NCBI GenBank assembly: GCA_949752795.1
Contig: OX457072.1
Coordinates: 1,736,001-1,800,000, forward strand
Direction of reading: 5' to 3'
Length of the DNA stretch: 64,000 nt
DNA from: Hyperoodon ampullatus
Lineage: Eukaryota > Chordata > Mammalia > Artiodactyla > Ziphiidae
In this document: piece by piece, positions 38,446-50,205 of the stretch
Layout of the letters: each line of letters starts with the position of its first letter
How positions within the stretch are numbered: position 1 is the stretch's first letter
Program-made: the position numbers and the translations under genes
The notes under the pieces: model-generated
Database searches by the model: none
The model's input: the letters and a program-made list of their open reading frames with translations, nothing else
Told to the model about the DNA's origin: nothing

Positions 38446-41114
38446 GAGCCAATGTTTTAAATATGGACACTGTTGCAGTGTTTCTTTTCTTTTAAAAATG
38501 ATTTTTAAAGTGATAAAATGATTTAGCAAATGGACTCAGGTCTTGCTATATGTGATAAGTAGACAACTTTAAATAAAACACGCTCTACTAGTACATTAAT
38601 ACATTCCCGGTTACAAGGCAAATACATTACAACCAGAGTTTACTTAACAAGAGATATTGTTTGTTTGGGGAATATGAGTGTTTGAGTTGCCATATGTACT
38701 ACAAGATTAAAAGTTCTAAGTAGTGTTTAAATTTTTGGTTGTGAAAAGTCTCAGAAATACTGAAAAAAGACAGGAGTTGGGGGAACATACTTTGTTTTTG
38801 TTGTTGCTTTTGTTGTTTTATGGCTATAGAAGGACAATGTTATAATACAAAAGCCTGTTATATTTTTTTCTCTGAAAGTAGAAATTCATAAATTCTCACT
38901 TCGTTGCTCAGAAAGCTTAATAACTTTCCCATCTGTTTTCCAAAGCCTCATTAAACTTCCCAGAACTTTCCTAGTAGAACAGGGAATGGTTCCCAATTGA
39001 AATCATGAGTAATATTGTAGTTATTTGACAATTTATTAAAAAGCTCATTTTACTGTATTGGGTATTTTTTAAAAAGTGCTTAATTTATGTTGTTAGTATA
39101 GGTACTAATACATCAAGGATTACTACTATATACTCATAGTTGCCCATAACTAAATTTTCCAGGTAAAAAATACATTTTTTGTTTGCTAGTTTTAACATTT
39201 ATTATCTTTAGGTATATCGATTTTTAAGTTGTAATTTGATAATATGGCTAGACAATCCCCTGACTTCAAAACAGGCTGCCTTCTAAAAGCATTGTTGTCG
39301 CTTTATTCATTGAAATTCATGACCATTCCCCCCATGAAAACACTGTTATAATATTTCCTAAACTAGTGTGTATAGCATATTAATCTTAAATTACTGGATT
39401 TGAGGTCTGGCAGCCAAGGCAGTACTTTTTGTACAATAAGAGAAAGAAAAAGAAAATTGCTTTTTTATTTAGTGGAACTGTGCAGAGTTTGGAAACATTT
39501 CTGAATAGACTTCTTCCCCAAAACCCTTCCCTGCCCCCAATTTCCATGGCCTCAGAGACTTCAAGCTGCCATAAGAGACCTTCTCACACAATATAAGGTT
39601 TAGTAAGCCTTAAATCAGAAATTGAGGATTGAGTTCCAGTAATGCTACTTTCCAGCTATTCTCTATAAATCTTCATTTTCTCATTATAAATTGTGGATAA
39701 GTGTCTGCCTAAAAGGGTTACCCTTGGGACAGTATGTTCCCTGGTTTGAAGGTAAAGACTGAATATATAACACAGTGAATGGAACATTTTGTATGCTCAG
39801 TAAGCATCTGTCAAAGATTCCACTGAAGAATTAATGATGTGCTGAAATTTGCCTTTTGGAAGAAAATAACCAGTCATCTAAGCAAATTCCTATTTGGCAT
39901 TTGAGGTCTCACAAATTAGGATGTTTAATATTCACAAAACTGGACAGATATTGAGGATGAAGGATCTCCCTCTGCATAAAAGATGAAGGATCAGCTTCCT
40001 ACCTATCCTGAATTTCACAATTTCTGACTCTTTTTGGCATCTGGAACCAAAGGTTTTCCAAAACGCCAAGACCTTTCTGCTTTCACTGAAAACTTTCCAG
40101 AGCCCCAGATGTTTAGATTATGGGGAAGAAAAATGAGGACACGGCAGGCTCCTGCTTGGTAATGCAGGTCCTTCATCAATCCTGTTTGGTGGTGCCTCAT
40201 AGTATAGAAGAAACGGGAGCAGCTGGAAATAAATCAGGGAAATTAGTAATTGTGTGTGTATATCTGTGTGTGTGTCTGTGTGAGTTATATACCACTTATT
40301 TCATCTAAAATTTTATTTCAAATGATTGGATTAGGAAAAGTAATATGTCATAAAGGAGAACTCTGTACAGGATATTCCTCTACCTTTAAAAGAGCTCCTA
40401 AACTCCTGGGAATCATGAGGGTTCTGAATCATGTTTATTTCTCACTGAGAAGGTTTTTTCTCCTTGTACATAATTTATTTTTCAAGCCTCTTATATTCTC
40501 CATAGGGATATCGACTTTTATTTACCCATGTGTGTTAAGAATCCAAATTATTCTCTAACTTGGTAAACTAGAAAACTTAAACTGGAATTTTTTAGGTAAA
40601 ACAAATATATTAACCACCTCCAAAACAAGTAGCTGTTAAAGGGAACATGTCCATGGTATGATGCATTTTTCTTCCTTTTTGCCAAAAGTCACCATTTTTC
40701 TATCGAAGAAATGTAATTGTATTTTTATTTAATATAAGTAAAAACATTTTGAAAATCAGAATTTTAAGAATAAAGATACACTTGAAAGCATTTTCCAAGG
40801 AGGTAAAGTAACTCAAAATAATCAGGTCTGGTGTTATTGTCTCATAATAAAAAAAAAAAAGGAAAATTACAAAAGTCATGAAAGCATTTGAAAATGGAAA
40901 AAAATAAACTGAATTTTGACCCAAAAAATTAACTATTTGATTATGAAAACAGTAATTATTGGATCTATCTGGAAGCTCCCTGGGAAAGCCCCTGTTTGCA
41001 GTGCTTGTCATTACTTGACGTGACTCAGAACTTGTTCATTGGGAAAACCCACCCCAAGGTATGTACTGAAAACAGTTAGCAGCAATTTCTGTAAGACTAC
41101 AGTGAACTGCACTG
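38446..41114. other. SNTG1 last intron, mostly no recognised element
   Basis: Holds a probable MIR at 39600-39815 and a (TG)n-rich patch at 40250-40285. Otherwise nothing can be named. Confidence 0.5.
39600..39815 (+). repeat. MIR SINE remnant
   Basis: GGATTGAGTTCCAGTAATGC, TCTTCATTTTCTCATTATAA and TATGCTCAGTAAGCATCTGT appear in MIR order. Diverged. Confidence 0.65.
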
Positions 41115-41446
41115 GTGATTCCAGCTGTAACAGGTGTGAGGTGCTGTCTTGCTGTGGGCTTGACTTTCATCTCTCTGATGATGAGTGATGCTGATCATCT
41201 TTCCATGTACGTGCTGGCCATCTACATGTCTTCTCTGAAAAAACTGTCTATTCATGGGGCTTCCCTGGTGGCGCAGTGGTTGGGAGTCCGCCTGCCGATG
41301 CAGGGGACGCGGGTTCGTGTCCCGGTCTGGGAAGATCCCACATGCCGCGGAGCAGCTGGGCCCGTGAGCCATGGCCGCTGAGCCTGTGCGTCCGGAGCCT
41401 GTGCTCCACAACGGGAGAGGCCACAACAGTGAGAGGCCCACGTACC

Positions 41447-41484
<38 letters not shown>

Positions 41485-41600
41485 TCTATTCATATCTTCT
41501 ACTCATTCCTTAATCAGATTGTTTTTTTGCTGTTGAGTTATATGAATTCTTTATATGTTTTGGATAGTAATCCCTTATCAGATATATAATTTGAAAATCC
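41115..41600 (-). repeat. Old LINE-1 fragment, antisense, split by a SINE
   Basis: AACAGGTGTGAGGTGCTGTC and CTTTATATGTTTTGGATAGT are complements of old LINE-1 ORF2 wording. The text continues across the SINE at 41256-41482. Confidence 0.75.
41256..41482 (+). mobile_element. CHR-type SINE, short form, with 34-base pure poly-A
   Basis: Sense SINE with head GGGGCTTCCCTGGTGGCGCA. TGTCTATTCAT occurs on both sides (41245-41255 and 41483-41493). The tail is an uninterrupted run of A from 41449 to 41482, and CpGs are preserved in the body. Both points suggest this is among the youngest SINEs of the window. Confidence 0.96.
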
Positions 41601-42335
41601 TCCTTTCAGATGCTCAACCAAAGATCTTGGAATCATCCTTGACTCAATTTTACTTTCAATCCTACACATTTTTTAACTGAAAACTTTACAGCTTCCCTTC
41701 TTTCAATCTTATTCCCAAAGAGTTTATTATCAACAGTGTGGCCAGAATTATCATTTTAATACTCAATACCAATTCTTGTCACTCTGTGCTGAAAAATTTC
41801 AAGTGGTTTTCCATGGCAATCAGAGTAGAGCTCATAAAGGGCTTGTATGCACTACAGTTTCTGGCCTGAGTTATATTTTTGACCTTATTTCCTACGAATT
41901 ACTCCATGATTCACTCCATCCCAGTGCTGATAGTCCCTGGCTTTCCTCAAGCTCTCCTAGAATGTCTCTATCTCAGGGCCTTTGAAATTGACTTCTGACG
42001 GGAATGTTTCTCTCACAAACATCCAGATGGTTTACTCCTTTGTCCCGTTAGGTTTCACCTCCAGGAAAATATGGATTTCCCTGTCCTGCATGCCCTCCCA
42101 CACTCTGCTCTCTTCCATGCTTTACTTTCTTGAGTATACTTATTATTATATTCAGAAATATTATATTTAACTTGTTTATGCCCTTATATGTTGTCTCCTG
42201 CCACAAGAATGTAACTCCCATTAGACCATTTTTTTCTGTCTGTTCTGCTCACTATTTTATCTTTTCACCAGGAAAAAAGACTAGATACATAGTAAGTGCT
42301 CAATAAATATTCATTGAATGAATGAATGATTAAGT
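41600..42335 (+). repeat. L2 LINE remnant, 3' region
   Basis: L2 wording is visible in order: AAAAATTTCAAGTGGTTTTC, CTCAGGGCCTTTGAAATTGA, and a terminal AGTAAGTGCTCAATAAATAT followed by GAATGAATGAATGA, the characteristic L2 3' end. Open frames here are fossils or chance. Confidence 0.85.
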
Positions 42336-42339
42336 TTTG

Positions 42340-44557
42340 AGGAGAATTATGTTGAGTGAGATTCCGGGGGTTCAGAAGAGCTCTATTACAAAGAGATGGT
42401 AAATAACTTGGTGGACGTCACCTGTGGATGCTCAGTAGCTAGGTACATTCTGTAGGTCAGAATTTACATTAGAAATGAGGGAAAGAGTGTTACTAGTGTA
42501 CACAGAAATGCAAATCGAAGCCTTAGGAGTGGATGTGATGACCAAAGGTGACTACCGAGCCCGAGGGAAGATGAGTTGACTCTGGAATCAAGGACCAAAC
42601 TTGAACACATCTCTGCCTCTTGTTTTATCTTCTAATTACCTATTATTTCCTGCCTACCAACATCCAAAAAAAGGCGTAAAAATTTTAAAGTGCCAGTCTG
42701 CATCAAATAATTGACATATACTTGACAAGGTATGAATCACTGAAAATATTAATCATCCCCAAAATATCTATATATTTAGATTATTTGTTTTTTGACAACC
42801 AAGATATAATCTCCAATTTAATAAAGTATGGCAAAATTATTTTTGAGAAAAATTGTTATATTTTTGCCTAGTTGTAACATTCAACAGTATTCTCCCCTTC
42901 ACCAAGAGTAAATTGTATCTTTTTAATTGTTTTGTTTTTTAATAATATACAAGCATATCTCATGCTTTCCAAAACTTTCCCATCCTTTTTACAGCTAGTG
43001 GATTTTTAGGGGTTGACACCGAACGTATTCAAAATCTGCACGTGAAATAAGCTGGCTGCACAAAGAACGAAGGGGTGAATTTTTGGTTGAATTAAGGCCA
43101 GAGGAAACCTGCTAGGTGACCAGTAACACATCGCGGTGACATGAAGCAGATTGCTAAAAATACTGCTCCTGAAATCATAATGACTGAGTAAAATCATTTT
43201 GAGGTGGAATCATTTTAGGAATTTACAAGTTAAACCAGATCTTTGCTGTTTTAACATTTTCCATAGGAAACTGACTAAGATATTCTGAAGTTTTGGGGGG
43301 AATCACTTTGACAGCATAGCTATTTCATCTACTTTGTACCAAACTATGAATCTATATTGTGGCCTACTGACCTTCTATTACATATCTGAGAAAGTACTCC
43401 TGAAGTGAACTATTTTATTTAAATAGTTCCTTGGTACATGACAGACATTACAATATGTCCTAAGTGAATGAATACTTTATATTATTTTCCATTGCCACAT
43501 ACCATGAATTGAAAACACCATCAGCAATGTGTCTATTAATTGCAATTCTGCATCCTTTATTACTAATATGTATTGATATAGCATCAGTTTCATCAGCAAT
43601 TCCATATGGTTTATTACGCTCTAGTTATCCTCTTTGTGAAAAGTTTATCAAATCGACCTCATCAAGCACATATTTTTATTTTTCTTTTCTCAATCCTTTT
43701 GGAATTAAATCATTTTTATGGGACTACTGATGGTTTTTCATAACAATACTTGTGACATCAGCTTTCAAAACCTATCCCGAGCACCAACTCATGATTTTAC
43801 AGCTAATCTGATATCATTTGTGGTTTGAAGTAACTTCTTTCTATTTTCATTTCAATATATATCATTTGGTGCTACTGGTTGGTGCTACATTTCCTTAAGT
43901 ACCCAAATGGGAAATATATTTCCAAAAATCCAAACAGTTAGTGAGCCCTGGCTAACTTTTTTTAACAACCAAGTATGATCATCAGAATTAATTAAATTTA
44001 AAATGAATACATTCATTATATTTTGGAAGTGAACCATCTGGTTTCTAGGGCCTTAAACATTTATATCCCCTTGCTCTCAGTATTTCATATTCATTGTCCT
44101 ATGACAAACAGCAACTTATTCTAGATAGTAGTGAAGAATACTTTTTAATTACTCCAATCCAAATTTTTCATTTGAATTGTGTGTAAAGAGATAAAAATAC
44201 TTTTAAAACTGCTGATTCTCTTTACTTACACTATGTCAAAAGTAGAATTTTATTCTGGCCAAATATATTTCTATGCAGCATTTATCAATATTGAAAAGAC
44301 TCTCATGAGTGATAAGAATGCTTAGTTCTTCTGACTCTCAGGCCACCATATTTTGCAGTAAATTGGCAATGTATTTGAAAGTAATATATTGGACAAAACT
44401 ACCTACAATTTCCATAAGTTAGATATCATTGATTCTAGTTAAGTTTATTGCACTTGAAAGAAAAGCTCTATCTATTATCTAGTGGTGTAGTTATTTTCCA
44501 TTTATTTTCAGGAAACTGGTTTTTATTTTATGTGACCCATCTCTCTTTCCCTTTCAG
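42340..44557. other. SNTG1 last intron, 3' part
   Basis: AT-rich with no named element. It ends in a pyrimidine-rich acceptor tract, CATCTCTCTTTCCCTTTCAG, immediately before the terminal exon. Confidence 0.6.
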
Positions 44558-44716
44558 GAGCTGGAATTTTCGAATCTATTTGCTGTTCTTCACTGCATTC
44601 ACTCATTCTTTGCTGCCAAGGTGGCTTGTTTGGACCCTCTCTTTTTAGGCAATCAGGCTACTGCTTCTGCTGCTCCCAGCTCCAGCATGATGAGCAAAGC
44701 CAAGTACATGACTTGA
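44558..44716 (+). CDS. SNTG1: SNTG1 terminal coding exon with stop
   Basis: The exon encodes 52 residues then TGA (44714-44716). It starts ELEFSNLFAVLHCIHSFFAA and ends MMSKAKYMT. The acceptor TTTCAG ends at 44557. IEAK of the previous exon continues into ELEFSNLFAVLHCIHSFFAA, the conserved helix closing the C-terminal region. After GNQATASAA the tail is Ser/Met/Lys-rich and short, as in gamma-1-syntrophin, so the protein ends at the expected place. No truncation is seen. Confidence 0.93.
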   Translation, partial: ELEFSNLFAVLHCIHSFFAAKVACLDPLFLGNQATASAAPSSSMMSKAKYMT

Positions 44717-45050
44717 CAGCCTGAGCTTGGCATCCCTCTTACTTTGACTTATAAAAACAATCATAGTCATCACTCTAGACACTGGAGAAGCAATCACATC
44801 ATCAAGTCAACAGTGAAGCCAAGTTGAAATTTCAGCAGAAAAGAAGAAGGTCATACGGATCTCAGAAGCATTTCTGTTTTGAAGGCCTCTGGGAATCATC
44901 CTGAATGAACAGGATAGCTTGCTCTCTATCGGTGGGTCGGTGCCAGTATGTTGCTTTCATCAGAAGAGAAGATGAAAGAATGAATGACTCGAGTATGTAA
45001 ATAGTATAAAAAATTGTAAGCTACATATAAATAAAAATACCCATTAAATG
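44717..45050 (+). other. SNTG1: SNTG1 3' UTR (probable extent)
   Basis: Non-coding sequence between the TGA and the first good poly(A) signal. It shows single-copy character with no repeat. Longer transcripts using downstream signals, for example AATAAA near 45734, cannot be excluded. Confidence 0.65.
45030..45035 (+). terminator. SNTG1: Poly(A) signal AATAAA
   Basis: AATAAA lies about 315 bases after the stop. It is followed about 30 bases later by T-rich text (ACAATTTAGATTATTTGGT), a plausible downstream element. Cleavage is inferred near 45050. Confidence 0.6.
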
Positions 45051-45059
45051 GTCATTTCG

Positions 45060-46308
45060 ACAATTTAGATTATTTGGTATGACAAATACATGATGGGCCT
45101 GGTCAGGAACGAATGCCCCATCATTGCATCAGGAGCAACAGAAAGGAGACGGTTGCACAGAGATCAGCAGGCAAAAACCCTCTTCAAAGAAGAAAGCACT
45201 TTAACTCACTGGTGTAGGTTTCTCTTTGTACCCTCATCCCATGATTTGACACTTGCACTCCAATTTTGTTTATCTTATTGTAGAATATTGCTGAGAATTG
45301 CAAAAGGATCATTACATTTTACCTATGGTAGACACAATGTGAAACAGACTATTTCTTCCTTGGGTCACTGACACGAGTGTTTTATTTGCAGCCAGTGCCA
45401 TTCAAAGATTCCAAAATGTTTCACTTTAATGATGAATGAAGGAAACATCCATGAACCTCTTGTTCTTTCCTTCATTTAAGGAGATTTATATTTTACCTGG
45501 GATTTATTATTAAATTAAAATTTCATGAATTTTCAGTGACCCCCAGAAACTTGTAGAGAAAATAATATCAACCCATGTGGTGTAAGAAACAATTCTTTGT
45601 AATCTTGACCCTACCTGTTAATGCTGAACCTCAGTGTCCCTAGGAAGCATTCTCAAAGCTATGACTTATATTGGGTGAATGACATCTTTCCATTTTAGTT
45701 AGAGTTTATGAGAGAATAAGGTGAGATATGAAAATAAAATTTAAAATTTCTGACTTATCATGTCATGAAAAGTGATTATGCAATGCCAAACTGTTTGAGT
45801 TATTTTAGATGTCTTGTCTTAGGACTGTAAGTGTGAAGAGATTGGAAATTTGAAGGCCCTGAAGTTGTGTGCACACAACTTGGATCCCAGGTGTTACATA
45901 ACTATTTGTATAACATTTTCTTCCCTTCAAAGCAGCTGTACTGAAATCTGCTTTTAAACAACCACCTCCCCATTAAGAAAAAAATTGCTTTCTTTAATAC
46001 ACATGTTCCCAACTAAATCAAACATTGGATCCTTCCTTGTGAAAATGACCAAGTATCTAATAAGGTGGATTGATTCTTTTTTTTAATAAGAAGGAAAAAA
46101 GTCACTCAAGAAGGAAACAACATTATTTGTAAAAAGGACACACGAAAATTATAATTAAAAAATATACATCAAACTATTTCCATAATCATTATAAATTATT
46201 AATTCACTTTGCATCTGATTAATTCTTAAGTGCATTAATATGAAAAGGAAAAGTGAAGGTTCACAGTTGTACCTGGGCAAGTGTTAAGTTCTATCTAGGA
46301 TGATTTTT
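45060..46308. other. SNTG1 3' flank, no recognised element
   Basis: An open frame at 45090-45371 (+) has no recognisable domain. It lies just past the poly(A) signal and could be part of an extended 3' UTR. Nothing else can be named. Confidence 0.5.
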
Positions 46309-46323
46309 AAAAAGAACTGAGGC

Positions 46324-46657
46324 AGGACTTGCCTGGTGCAATGGTTAAGAATCCGCCTGCCAACGTAGGGGACACAGGTTCGAGCCCTGGTCCGGGAAGA
46401 TCCCACATGCTGTGGAGCAACTAAAGCCCACGAGCCACAACTATTGAGCCTGCACTCTAGAGCCTGCGAGCCACAACTACTGAGCCCACGTGACACAACT
46501 ACTGAAGCCCACACGCCTAGAGCCATGCTCTGCAGCAAGAGAAGGCATGGTGATGAGAAGCCCACTCACCACAACGAAGAGTAGCCCCCACTCGCTGCAA
46601 TTAGAGAAAGCCGGTGTGCAGTAAAGAAGACCCAACACAGCCTAAAAATAAAAAAAT
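46324..46657 (+). mobile_element. CHR-type SINE, long form, with target-site duplication
   Basis: Sense SINE (GGACTTGCCTGGTGCAATGG head) with repeated CCACAACTACTGAGCC modules and an AAAATAAAAAAATAAA tail. AAAAAGAACTGAGGCA before it and AAAAAGAACTGGGGCA after it form a 16-bp duplication with one mismatch. Confidence 0.94.
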
Positions 46658-46797
46658 AAAAAGAACTGGGGCAAACTGGACAATATACAGTTTAATATAA
46701 TTTATATTGAACATCACACTAAATACATATCCATAATTGGGATAACACTATGGAATTATTGCTCACTGTGTTTTGATCAAACAGAGCAGTCCTTTTA

Positions 46798-46855
46798 TTG
46801 GGCTGGCCAAAAAGTTCGTTCGGGCTTGTCTGTAAGATCTTTTTGACCAGCCCAG
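46798..46855. mobile_element. Miniature mariner element (cetartiodactyl mariner-type), near-palindromic
   Basis: 58 bp bounded by TA on both sides. The inverted ends are TTGGGCTGGCCAAAAAG and the complement of CTTTTTGACCAGCCCAG, matching at 15 of 17 positions. The core AAAAAGTTCGTTCGGGCTTG is the wording of the cetartiodactyl mariner family. The transcript would fold into a hairpin. Confidence 0.9.
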
Positions 46856-46859
46856 TAAA

Positions 46860-47690
46860 ATCAGAAGCTCACCAAAAACAGGCTTCAGGAGATCACCAGC
46901 TTAGGGGGAGGAGTGGAGGGAGGGGGCAGCTGCCTTAGGATCCGCAGCTGCAATGGCCAGCTCATCACAGACCCTCTGTTACCAGCTTGAGTTTCATGTC
47001 AGCCCGCCCCACGTTAGGGTGACATCTGTGTGTCCGTGGTGTGAGAATCAGTGGGTCTACAGGCAATATGAAATGGGCTGCTTAGCCTAAAGAAAGAGTT
47101 TTAAAACTTTCTATAAATGTAATGTAATCATTAAAAAAACAATGTCAAGTTTTGTAAAAGCTCCATTTAAAAAATACAAAAAGGTGATTTAATTAAATAT
47201 CCTTTTTGTGTGTCATAAAAATCTTCTAGGCTGTACTTACATGTATGATAAAGGAAAAGGTGCACAATGAGATATGTGTGCGTATATATCTCCTTGTACA
47301 ACACACACACACACGTATATATATAATAAAATGCTAATCCCATATTATATAGAAGAATATATTTCAAATAACTATATTAATAGACTAAATTTACACTGTA
47401 AATTGTAGCCTGAATTAAAATTTATGATAATACCATATTGTGTTTATTTTTGATACTCTTGAAAAAAAAGCCACAGGCCCAAATTGCTACTTTACGTGAT
47501 TAGTGGAGAAGCCACCTACTAAAAAATATTATTTTGATTTTCCTCAGTTAGCAAATAGCATTGAACGTTTCCTTTCACAGTGCAAGGCGTAGACACTGTC
47601 ATTTGCTATAACTTGGACTACTTGAATGAGAAAGTTTAGAAATGAAAAAAATACTGAGATAAATCTCTATTTCTCATGTAATTTAGGTTT
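46860..47690. other. Intergenic, no gene; short (AC)n tract
   Basis: A purine-rich patch near 46900-46930 and an (AC)n tract at 47300-47314. No other element is named. Confidence 0.5.
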
Positions 47691-47786
47691 AGATGCATGA
47701 GATTTATTCATCATATCCTAGTTTGTACTAGGGCACATTTTAACAACAGAATACTTAATTATGTGTTAACCTCTCCAGTGCCTTGG

Positions 47787-47866
47787 TATATGTGTGTATG
47801 TGTGTGTGTGTGTGCATACACATTATACATATATGTATACATATGTATGTATATATATATACACAC
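47787..47866. repeat. Compound (TG)n / (TA)n microsatellite
   Basis: A run of TG dinucleotides, then CATACACATT, then TA/CA/TG alternation. Small open frames through it are low-complexity. Confidence 0.9.
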
Positions 47867-47869
47867 TAA

Positions 47870-49919
47870 GGGTTATATAATGATAGTGTACATAGTACAA
47901 GCTTGAAGGGAACATTACATTATACGTACTTGGGTCAGGGAAGGGAAATCTTTGCTAACTACTATAATCATGTATTTTGCCTGATAAAGAATAACAATTC
48001 ATTTAAGCTGAAGTATATTAAAGCAGGGGCATTTTTAATTTGTTATATTGCAACAAGTATTTATTTCAAATACTTTAGTAGATAATGTAAGTATAATGTG
48101 TACTCCAACATGTACCATCCAACACTGTTTTTAAGGGAAAATAATCAGCATATCATTTCTTGCCCATTTTTCAGGCATATTCCAACTAAGCGTTTTAAAG
48201 CCTTTGATCACAAAACTCATTTGGCAAGAAGAAACATAATTCCCTGAAAATAAATGTCAATCCCATATTCATTAGGTCAGCAGAGAGACTTTCCTTTTGT
48301 ACATTAGTTTAAAGTTAGAGATTTCCCTCATTTTCTAAAGCAAAGCTTGTCATCAACTTTGTTTACATGGCATGCTGGATTTGAGAAACGCTTGATTTAT
48401 TACTGTGGAAAAGTAATCATCCTAACAATGATTTAGAATTATCACTACAAAGCAGCAATGTGGGGAAGCTTTAAAAGCACAGGGACGATCTCCTGCTTAA
48501 CTTTTTAAGGTAAGTGTCGAATTCTGATAATATTAACACACATGTTGCTACCCTTAATACTGAAGTCCTGATGACTCTCCACAAGGAAATGCTTTATTCA
48601 TTCCTCTAAAACTCTTGTTTATGATTTATTCTTATTCCTGAATACTTTAAAATCATAATTCACTTCTTTGCACATTTGAAGTTGCTTTTAAAGATAAATA
48701 AAATATTATAAATGTTATATATTTTATACATGTTAAAATGCAATGAAAATACCGGAAATATGAAATGTATTTATTTCATTTTTAATGGTTTTGGTGGATG
48801 TTTGTAAAAACATTACCTGTGTTTTTAATTAATATCTGCGACAAAAGCTCGTCACTTTGTTCTTTAAGTTCATTAATGTACTACTAGTAAAACTGTACCT
48901 TTTTTAATGATGCATACTGGAAAATAAAAACATACTTTTTTCTACATCTGTGTTTTCACTTCTTGGGTTTGATTTGTAAGTTTTACAGATATTTAGACCA
49001 TGACCTTTGAAGACTTAGCTGCCATGAACAGGGCCAGTGGTGAGTGGCCTGCCTTGGGTGCATACCTCTTAAGAAATGATTTTTTCTGGTCCATCAATAT
49101 TTATGAAGATTACCTATCTGACCCCTAAAAGGCCTTAAAGACTGAACAAAGATGATATTTGCCAAATTACTTAAGCAATCAGAGTTACAACATTTGAAAG
49201 CAAGACAACTTTGATAGCCTCACAATGGTCCATTATGAGCTGAATCTATACCGAGAGGACTGGTCTGACCGGGCATCATTTGCTGGTCTTTTGTACCTGA
49301 GAAGAAGCTCATCACTTTATGTCATAAAAGACCACAGTTGTCTTTCAGGTAATTACAGTGCCATAAGCGTGAGTGATCACAGAAATAATTTAAAAGCAAC
49401 TCTGATATCTACATTATTCTAGTTGTTGAATGCACATCTTTACCTTCCCTCATTTTTTAGTTTCAGAAAAAAATCTGCTGAAAAATTAACACATGTTCAT
49501 CATAAGTAATTAAAGCAATTAAAAACAATACAAAAAATTCAAGTAGATATTATATTAAGTCTCACCACCACAAAAAAATAAGCACAATTCATTTTTGATG
49601 AACTTTATTCTATACATATATCTATGTTTACATAAAGGTAAGAAGAAATATAATTAATCGATGTACAACTACATAGATTTAAATGCTTATGTGAATATAT
49701 TCCAGCAAAAAATACAACATAAAATAAATAGATTACTATGTCTTGGAGGAATATATGAACAAGAATAGCAAAATGTGAATTTTTGAAAGTTACGTACATA
49801 TTAGCAAAAAGTGAAATTATGAATATATTTTAAGGGGATCATGACCTCAAGAATATTCTCTTTTAAAAAATTTTTAAGATAAACTGAGGCAAATTTTGGA
49901 CATTACAAGAAAAATCAAA
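47870..49919. other. Intergenic, no recognised element
   Basis: AT-rich. Two short stretches with splice-like borders lie at 48989-49039 and around 49225-49348 (+); see the findings. Neither is convincing as a gene. Confidence 0.45.
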
Positions 49920-50205
49920 CTTTTCAGAATGTAGTTTTGTAAGTTCTGAATAATGAGAATGATTGGGAACAACCACCAAGTTCAAAATACAGAACAGTTC
50001 ACTCTCACCTGTAAGTCCCCAGTGTCATTTTCTAGGCAACCCCTCTGCTACTCCTGAACGTTGTCAACTGTTGGTCTGCTGTATGTTCCATAGGTTTCCC
50101 TTTGAAAATTGAAATGTATGGGATATTGTCTTTTGAGATTACTCTTTTTTGGGGGATCACTTCTCTCAAGAAAGTCTTTCTGGGAGTGTTCTCTTAAGAG
50201 GATAC
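49920..50205 (-). repeat. Old LINE-1 3' fragment, antisense
   Basis: ACCACCAAGTTCAAAATACA and CATTTTCTAGGCAACCCCTC are complements of old LINE-1 3' wording. It is cut at about 50205 by the sense LINE-1. Similar antisense text resumes at 53115. Confidence 0.65.

Larger units (their letters stand above)
1..45050 (+). other. SNTG1: SNTG1 transcription unit, 3' part (introns and last four coding exons)
   Basis: Four exons on the + strand, each flanked by AG and GT and all in phase 0, join into 171 residues that I recognise as the C-terminal third of a gamma-syntrophin. Gamma-syntrophins are cytoplasmic adaptor proteins of about 515-540 residues that bind dystrophin-family proteins. SNTG1 is preferred over its paralogue SNTG2 because the C-terminal wording matches my memory of SNTG1; no alignment was run. 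Introns in the window are at least 10.0, 4.5, 11.4 and 18.2 kb, in line with a very large gene. The 5' end, including the PDZ domain, lies outside the window. Confidence 0.85.

Noticed and set aside
41776..42170. + strand frames of 62 and 69 codons
   Set aside because: They fall within an L2 remnant and show no gene structure.
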